64,000 nt of DNA from positions 1,985,001 through 2,049,000 of the forward strand of contig JAWQEG010001559.1 in the NCBI GenBank assembly GCA_033782935.1, given 5' to 3'. The DNA comes from Petrolisthes cinctipes. Its lineage: Eukaryota > Arthropoda > Malacostraca > Decapoda > Porcellanidae. The notes under the pieces are model-generated. The model was not told where the DNA came from and ran no database searches. It worked only from the letters and a program-made list of their open reading frames with translations. This document shows positions 57,333-64,000 of the stretch, in pieces (position 1 is the stretch's first letter; each line of letters opens with the position of its first letter). A program made the position numbers and the translations under genes.

Positions 57333-58292
57333 ATACACCTCGGTCTCGTATAGAACGTCCAATAGGTCGATAGAAGACGTCGTTTTATGTGAAATCATTC
57401 TATGTGATACACGTAACCTATGGGGTAAATTACAATTGGTCGATCAATCACCAAAATTGTCCCTGAAATTAACATAAAATATACTTTTCAAGGTTTTTCT
57501 TGCCTTAATCCTACTTCTACTGTACAGGGATGTATGTAAAATGCATTTTACAATTCGTATTAAGGTTTTGGCAGGTGACTCATGTGACTGAGACGAGTCG
57601 GCGGCATCCGTGGTGGTGGAGGTGGTAGGGGGGGAGATAGCGCGTGATCATCGTTTGTTTTCTTTTATTAACCATACGCTGGTGTTTCCTTCTCCTTTCT
57701 CTTTCCGAGAAATAACTTCCTTCTTTATATCGAAGGGAATGGCCTTCCGTTTTGTAAATGCACCACCTGGCATGACTGAGCGTTGAAGCTGGTGGTTAAC
57801 TCGTAATCACTAAAAACGAGCGAGTCACACATCAAAATTTCCCTAACTTCAACTTTGGAATTTCCATTTATGTCAATAATTCCCTGTTTACTCTTGAACA
57901 TTGACGGTCTTTTTGGTATTTCTTCTGGTAAAACTTTCCCTGTTTACTTTTGAACAATCTTTATATAATTTCCCCATGTGGATTTCAAAATTCCCTAAAA
58001 CAGAGAAATTTCCTTGCACCTGGCAACACTGGGTAGGGGGAAGGAGCTGGAGAAGTGGCGGGAACACACTCACCCACACTGCGCAGACGCCAGTGATATC
58101 ATTTCCTGGCATGTTCATTATGATTTCGCTCGTTTTGTATAAGAACTCCTCAGATTTGCCTCACTTATTTTCGCCATCCGTTCTATATGGATGTAATCGT
58201 TTTGTAAAACAATTTTAAGCTAATATTTTGGTCGCTCGTTCTATACAAGAATCGTTCTATGTGAACACGTTCTATATGAGACCGAGGTGTAT
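57333..58292. mobile_element. TIR element, about 960 bp (mariner/Tigger type)
   Basis: ATACACCTCGGTCTCGTATA then GAACG at the left; CGTTCTATATGAGACCGAGG then TGTAT at the right. Subterminal repeats (GTTCTATACAAG, TCTATGTGA) occur near both ends. No transposase. Confidence 0.8.
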
Positions 58293-58751
58293 ATGTTTAC
58301 ATGTGGTGGAGAGGGGTAGGGGGTGAGACCATACAGTTGATGTAAGCTCTCCACCACCTCCTCCCTCTCTCCCTCCCTGTCCTTCCTAACCCTCCCTCCC
58401 TCTAATCCCCCCACCCCCTCCCTATCATCCCCAAACCTCTTTCCTCTCATCCCCCACACCATCCCCCTAGCCTTCCATACTCTCTCTCTCTCAAAAAAAA
58501 ATTGAGCACTGACAAGGAAGAGAAAACAACATCTAGCCACACTAAGCTTGCACTGGGAATGAACAATTCAGCAATGAAAGAGTTCCTCCAAACTATGCCA
58601 CAAAACAGACGACTTTGGTGTTACTCATTGGGGTTCTGTTTCACGGCCTAGTTTGTAGAAATCAAACACCTTATTCCCAACTAAAATTCACCTCTTAACC
58701 TCTGCCCTGTCCTTCCAAAGAATGGTGAAAGACCATCAATTCATTTAAGCC

Positions 58752-58909
58752 TTAAGGACCCTGTGATCGTATATGAAAATTAGAGGTTTCTGATTCCTCC
58801 TGACCATGCCACGAAACAAGCTCCTTCCATATAGGTGTGAGTATTTCGTGGCATTATTTGAAGGACGCATTTATCTCCAATATTCTGACTACATCACAGG
58901 GTCCCTTAA
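58752..58909. mobile_element. TTAA MITE family C, complete copy, 158 bp
   Basis: TTAAGGACCCTGTGATCGTA at the left and CTACATCACAGGGTCCC then TTAA at the right. The subterminal CATGCCACGAAACA pairs with TATTTCGTGGCA. Confidence 0.85.
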
Positions 58910-58977
58910 TTACTTTGACTAACATTCACCTTTAGTTTCCTTCTCTTTACATACACCCTCAAACTCATTCACCAATC

Positions 58978-58981
<4 letters not shown>

Positions 58982-59033
<52 letters not shown>
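58982..59033. repeat. TA microsatellite
   Basis: Pure TA repeat of about 50 bp. 59040-59240 adjoins with a family D repeat fragment (59170-59240) and a family B half (59245-59335). Confidence 0.95.
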
Positions 59034-59036
<3 letters not shown>

Positions 59037-59815
59037 GGCCTGGCAAAAGTGTACTGGGCTCCCTTATTTAAATTTTTGCTATATCGTTAGATATAATAAT
59101 GCAGTACAAGACAAAATACACAAATAATAATGGAGACAAATTACGCCAACAATTTATAAGATGATTAAATTCAACACTATCCTTTCAACACAGCCTCATT
59201 TAATCACTAAATTAGTCTGCATGGTAATGAGTAACAGAAGTCTGGGAACACACGCACACGGCGTGGTACCGATCCGATGGCTCCATAAACAAACAATTAA
59301 GCCATCGTATACACCACGAATGTTCTTGCATTATAGTAGAGGAGACCAGACATTCAGACCTTCCTCCGAGCCCCCAGCACCTCCCACGTTGTTACTCATC
59401 CTCTGAGACCCACCTCAATACCCGCCGGTTATTGGAACACCGCAACCCAGACTTCACCACTCGGAAGTGCTCGTTATGATGAAGTTGGTCGAGCCTGGCC
59501 CCATGCATTCGCACCTCATCACCATCAGCAACACAATCCTCATCATAATCATCCATCAAGCGTGGGACGTGATGGTACCAACACCACTACACCAAACACC
59601 ACCTGGCTGTGCCCTTGGGAGTTGGCTCGCAGTGACAGTATTATACTTGTCCCTATTTTGGTGTTTTTGGCTTTTGTATTAAATCTAAAGTGGGAAATAG
59701 GAATCAATTGGTGATAAAAGATGCCATGAAACTATATATTTATTCATTCCATATATAAAACATAAGCCTGGACAATAGCTGAGAGTGAGCTATAGTGTGT
59801 GTGTGTGTAGTAGTG

Positions 59816-60251
59816 TTAAGGGGGTTATTAATAATACACTTTTGGTACATTAAAGAGCCCTGATTCCTCCAAATTATGCCAGGAAATAGAACCAATGAAT
59901 AAATATAATGGTATCGTGGTGTCTAGAACAGTTTGGAGGATTTTGCTCCAGATTTACCAACACTGCAATTAACATCCCCTTAAGGTGGCAAAACACTCCA
60001 TCAATTTAGTGGACACAACTCCACCATTATTATTAACATTTTTATCATAGAGGTTCAGTTTATGGGGGTAGTACAATGTTGGTAAATCTGGAGCAACTGC
60101 ATGATTCCTCCAAACATATTCCAAGCAACAACAGGACACCATTATTTGTGCTAATCTGTTTGTCCTGTTTGTTTGTTTCCTGTCATACTTTGGAGGAGGA
60201 ATCAAGGCACTCTAATGTACCAAAAAAAATAATACAATACTCTTCCCTTAA
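59816..60251. mobile_element. two TTAA MITEs of family A in opposite orientation
   Basis: 59816-59983 (TTAAGGGGG, CACTTTTGGTACATT, CCTGATTCCTCCAAA, end CCCCTTAA) and 60061-60251 inverted (TGGTAAATCTGGAGCAACTG, end CCCTTAA). Each is itself a foldback: GATTCCTCCAAA near one end pairs with TTTGGAGGA near the other. Confidence 0.8.
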
Positions 60252-60282
60252 ACTAACATTGACATACAACGTACAAATATGG

Positions 60283-60420
60283 TCCGTATGCAAGAACATC
60301 CGTGGTGTTGCCGATGGCGTGATACCGGTACGATGGCTCTGTAGTACTCATGTCCATGGAGTCGTAACAGTACCATGCCATCGTCAACACCATCAATGTC
60401 CTTGCATGTGGCCCTATATT
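60283..60420. mobile_element. palindromic MITE family B, best copy
   Basis: GGTCCGTATGCAAGAACATC, GTGGTGTTGCCGATGGCGTG and the inverse CATGCCATCGTCAACACCAT, CAATGTCCTTGCATGTGGCC. Perfectly suited to form one long hairpin. Confidence 0.8.
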
Positions 60421-60521
60421 TCACGGTCTTACGCTAATATAAGTTATAAGGCAATGGCGATATGCTTATAAATATTACTGCATATATAATAACAGTATGA
60501 TTATAAATACATACTGTACCA

Positions 60522-60936
60522 TTAAGGAGAGATTCTCTTATTGATAAATTAGAGGGCTACTGATTCCTCCAAACTATGGCAGTAAACAGACAACATTAAT
60601 GTTACTAATAGGGGATTTTCTGTTTGGTGGCATAGTTTGGAAGAATCAGAGATCTTCCAATTCATGAACGAGAGCACATTCCCTTAATTATGTATGAAGA
60701 TTAACTCGTCGCTATATAAAAATCAGTAACCCTTATTAGTAGTTGAGTTAAAGGGGATATAATTATGTTTAATATTGTTGGTGGTAAATCTGGAGCAACT
60801 GCATGATTCCTCCAAACTATTCATAGCAACAACAGGATACCAGTATATTTATTGATTGGTCCTGTTTCCAGACATACTTTGGAGGAATCAACAAGGCACT
60901 CCAATGTACCATAAGTATACTACTATACTCCCTTAA
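60522..60936. mobile_element. two further TTAA MITEs (family A and relative)
   Basis: 60522-60687: TTAAGG, CTGATTCCTCCAAACTATGG and inverse CATAGTTTGGAAGAATCAG, end CCCTTAA. 60748-60936: TTAAAGGGG, GGTAAATCTGGAGCAACTGC, TTGGAGGAATCAA, end CCCTTAA. Confidence 0.75.
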
Positions 60937-61102
60937 AACTCATCACATCACAAGGAACTATAAAGCTTAGTGAAGCCAAGAGTATTATTACAAAAAAAAC
61001 AATAGCTTGGGTTGTATTATTAAACTTCTTCTTCGTCGCTCAGTTCTAATTATATTGTAATGAGGATTTAGTGACGAAACGTCTTTACTTTGTAGTGTAA
61101 GT

Positions 61103-61245
61103 TTAAAAATACCTGTGGTGTTGTTGAAAATGGCATGGTACTGGTACGATGGTTCTGTAGTGTGTCTATAGAGTCATCATACCGGCACCACACCATCGTC
61201 AACACCACAGACTGATGTTCTTGCATACTGCCCTTTTGAGTTTTC
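61103..61245. mobile_element. palindromic MITE family B, copy
   Basis: CTGTGGTGTTGTTGAAAATG, GGTACTGGTACGATGG and inverse CACCACACCATCGTCAACAC, GATGTTCTTGCATACTGCCC. 61245-61640 is AT-rich without a gene. Confidence 0.7.
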
Positions 61246-61639
61246 TTGCGTGTGGCTGAGAGATTGATGCAACAGTCACACCACTGTAGCATCAATTAAG
61301 TTATTATCATTATATGTATGTAAACAAAAATTGCTGTACATCTAACATAACGTTGTAAATTAAAATAATTAACTAGGTGATCATATAAACATCACAGTAG
61401 ATAACACATTGTGAGTAGTGGCATGTATTATATTGATAACACAAAATACAAGTTAAAATTGGCCTGTATTTTCTTGACAACACGAAAATACAGGTTGAAA
61501 ATTGCCTGAATTATACTGACAACACAAAACAGTATATAATTATTGTGCTAGAAATGATTAATAACAACAAGAAATCGCTAGAGAAGAAACGTGCAGTGGA
61601 TCAATATTTAGTGGTTTATTGTTAGACACGAGAGGAAGA

Positions 61640-62180
61640 GGGAAGGTTCAGTTACTGTTTATCTTGTGACTATACTGTTATACTCCTCATGAAGAAAGGA
61701 CACTCTTTTGCAAACTCCTCACATAGAAGTTAGTAAATTGCAGCTTAGTGTACAGAAGAACAAAAGAGGGACAATATGTACGTCTCCTCGCATAAAAGTT
61801 AATAAATTGCAGCATCGTGTGGAGAAGAATTAACAAGAGTAATATGAGTGATTAAGAACAAGAGAAGGAAAATCGTTGTGTCTTCTCAGAAAAAAGTTTA
61901 AAAAGTCAGTATCGTGTAGAGAAGAATTAACTAGAGTATTGGAGTGACTCGAGCTTTTACGACTCATCACATAAAAAGTTAATAAATTCAACATTGTGTA
62001 GAGAAGAACAAGAGAAGAATTAACTAGAGAATTGGAGTGGAACAAGAACAAGAGAGGGACAATATATCCGTCTCCTTGCATAAAAATTAATAAATTTAGC
62101 ACTGTGTAGAGAAGAATTAACAAGAGTATTGGAGTGACGAGAGGACAAGAGAAGGACACTACAGTATTGGAAGGATGTTG
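61640..62180. repeat. tandem repeat, about 85-100 bp unit, five copies
   Basis: Units with AAGTTAATAAATTGCAGCA, GTGTAGAGAAGAATTAACA and AGAGTATTGGAGTGA. The 161-codon reverse ORF across it is a repeat artefact. Confidence 0.75.
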
Positions 62181-62365
62181 GAGGCTTCTGAAATGCTTTA
62201 CAAGTAACTCAGTCCTGGACCCACAGCTGTAAGGAGAGAAACAAGAGTGAAAATAATAATTGCACTTGATAAAATACGTACAGTGTGCTTTGTTGTTGTA
62301 TAAAGTAAATAGCAATTGGTAGCCGGTTGGGTAATATTTTTCTCATCCCACACCTATACTGTACA

Positions 62366-62528
62366 TTAAGGGGGAAGTACAGTTTTGGTACAGTAAATCT
62401 GAAACAACTGCTTCCTCTCTAAACTATTTCAAGTAACAACAGGCCACCTGATTTCTATTAATCAGGACCTGTTTGTTTCCTGGCATACTACTGTAATGTA
62501 CCAAAAGTATACTACACTATCCCCTTAA
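62366..62528. mobile_element. TTAA MITE family A, copy
   Basis: TTAAGGGGGAAGTACAGTTT to ATCCCCTTAA, with inner ATGTACCAAAAGTATAC. Confidence 0.8.
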
Positions 62529-62569
62529 TTGTGACAGTTTAATTCATTCATTAAGTGTGTGCTCAGAGT

Positions 62570-62800
62570 CCGATCATAGGGGCATAGGCAAGAACCATCG
62601 ATTCATTTAAGCCTTAAGGACCCTGTGATCGTATATGAAAATTGGAGGTTTCTGATTCCTCCTGACCATGCCACGAAACAAGCTCCTTCCATATAGGTGA
62701 CAATGGTTTGGTACTGATATGATGAGTGATGAGTTCATAGACACAATACAGAGCCATTGTACCATTACCACACCACGAATGTTTTTGCCTATGGCCCATA
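62570..62800. mobile_element. family B MITE split by half a family C MITE
   Basis: The outer family B halves are GGGGCATAGGCAAGAACCAT (62579) and CGAATGTTTTTGCCTATGGC (62776). Between them TTAAGGACCCTGTGATCGTA to TATAGGTG (62614-62699) is the left half of family C. Shows family C moved after family B. Confidence 0.75.
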
Positions 62801-63047
62801 TTACTTGAAATTTACATAGAACAAAATACTGTAGTGTGTTTTTTTAATGCACACGACTACTAACCAAATAAGTATGACTCCTAATTCTCACATAATTTTT
62901 AAAGTATGGGTTGGGATGAGAAACCCAACACAACAACAATACCAACAACAGAAAAATAAGAAAGAAAGGATAATTATCAATACCATATAATAGTCTATTT
63001 GTTTGTTTATTCCCGGCAGACAGTAAATATATATCTTGACGATATAA

Positions 63048-63230
63048 TTAAGGGGGTAATAATACACTTTTGGTACATTGGAGTACCTTGATTCCTCCAA
63101 AGTATATATGCCAGGAAACAACAGTACTAGATAGAAAAATATAATGTTGGCCTGTTGTTGCTTGGAATAATTTGGAGGAATCACGCAGTTACTCCAAATT
63201 TACCAACACTGTAATAAAATACCCCCTTAA
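63048..63230. mobile_element. TTAA MITE family A, best-preserved copy, 183 bp
   Basis: TTAAGGGGGTAATAATACAC to AAATACCCCCTTAA with exact TTAA on both sides. Inner GATTCCTCCAAAGTATA pairs with AATTTGGAGGAATCA. A diverged relative follows at 63255-63412. 63412-64000 shows no further feature. Confidence 0.85.
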
Positions 63231-64000
63231 TGAGTAGTTGAAATTTTAGGTAGGGTAATATTACAGTCTTTGTAATGTGAACAGAGTCCTCCAAACTGTG
63301 TAAGGAAACAGACCATATCGACTAAATCATTGGTACACTGTTGCTTTGGACTAGTTTGGAGAAATTGGTTAGTTGTTTCAAATGTGCCATAACTATATTA
63401 CCCCTTTAGGTCTGATGTGAACATTTACTGCCTGAAAGAGAAAAACAACAACAATAACTTTATACTGTACTAAGATCACCTTAATTTAGCATGCATCACC
63501 AAGTAACAGAGGTAATCATCACACTAACACCAACACCCATTACAGTACACTACAAACGTGAGGTCAAAGTACTGCATAAGTACAGTTGTAGTGAGGCATT
63601 TTGTGATCACTTTGGTATAGTAATTCTATTCCTTTCATTCAACACCTTATCAACTCTTAATTACTTGCTTTATAAATGATCTGCATAATTAATTGAGAGT
63701 GAATATCATCAAAGATGATTATACTATATGGTAATCCCTTGTTTTCCACTGTTGTACTGAGGTTACAAGAGAGTACTGATGCAACCCACCTAACCTACCT
63801 GCCTGGTTTACGGGCAGTGACAAACCTCGATAGAAAGTCTGTCACCATATAGTGTGGTGATCAAAATATGAGACACTATCAGTACAACAACCATAAAGAC
63901 CCAGCAAAGTGGTCAACAATACTTGTAAAAAAGAATAAGATGAATATATATAAAAAGAAAATAAATATAAATAATAATACACTGTAATTATAATAAAAAT

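Noticed and set aside
61830..62315. 161-codon reverse ORF
   Set aside because: Generated by the 85-100 bp tandem repeat; no similarity or composition typical of a gene.
63799..63838. 40-bp candidate exon on the reverse strand with donor GTAGGT and phase fitting the 33345 interval
   Set aside because: Poor pyrimidine tract and no similarity to ERMARD; phase match alone has a one-in-three chance.

Overview
This is a eukaryotic, arthropod-type genomic window dominated by transposable elements. Split genes with GT-AG introns of 8 to 22 kb, a spliced DIRS-type retroelement, a piggyBac with introns, a Helitron, several LINE clades, many TA- and TTAA-flanked MITEs and long CT/GA microsatellites fit a large crustacean genome, probably a decapod. 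The species assignment is inference. I saw no prokaryotic features, rRNA, tRNA or CRISPR.

One host gene is recognised: the 3' half of an ERMARD (endoplasmic reticulum membrane-associated RNA degradation protein) orthologue on the minus strand. Its exons are 33000-33266, 10439-10578 and 1-1741, the last running off the left edge. Reading phases join exactly and the order is collinear with vertebrate ERMARD. The long terminal exon is open throughout and easy to miss because neither its start nor its stop lies inside the window. Everything between the exons is intron filled with mobile DNA.

Layout. 1-1.74 kb: ERMARD exon. 1.74-7.1 kb: a tandem array of duplicated 3' splice sites, split by a CR1/L2-like LINE (1.86-6.84 kb) whose 5' end is U4-snRNA-like. 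7.1-11.1 kb: tandem repeats, LINE remnants, MITEs and an ERMARD exon. 11.2-15.1 kb: a LINE with an N-terminal 2A peptide and PHD finger. 15.1-17.3 kb: MITEs and a hAT element. 17.3-21.9 kb: an RTE-like LINE, also with a U4-like head and carrying two SINE insertions. 22.7-31.6 kb: a nest of DNA transposons four levels deep, holding a second RTE copy and minisatellites. 30.3-34.0 kb: more MITEs around an ERMARD exon. 34.2-41.5 kb: a nearly intact DIRS retrotransposon with inverted terminal repeats and a spliced gag. 41.6-44.3 kb: a decayed piggyBac transposase with a THAP-domain exon upstream. 44.5-51.5 kb: a hAT MITE and a decayed Helitron (Rep plus Pif1-type helicase) broken by a SINE and a MITE. 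52.1-55.9 kb: a hexanucleotide satellite invaded by nested mariner/Tigger elements and a palindrome with hammerhead-ribozyme-like cores. 56-64 kb: a dense MITE field.

Most relevant for novelty: (1) U4-like heads and a compensating hairpin shared by two LINEs of different clades; (2) an array of ratchet-like splice sites in front of an ERMARD exon; (3) a 2A LINE whose (CAA)n tail is shared by two SINE families; (4) hammerhead-like motifs in both arms of a palindrome; (5) an unclassified TIR element with an exact 6-bp target duplication.
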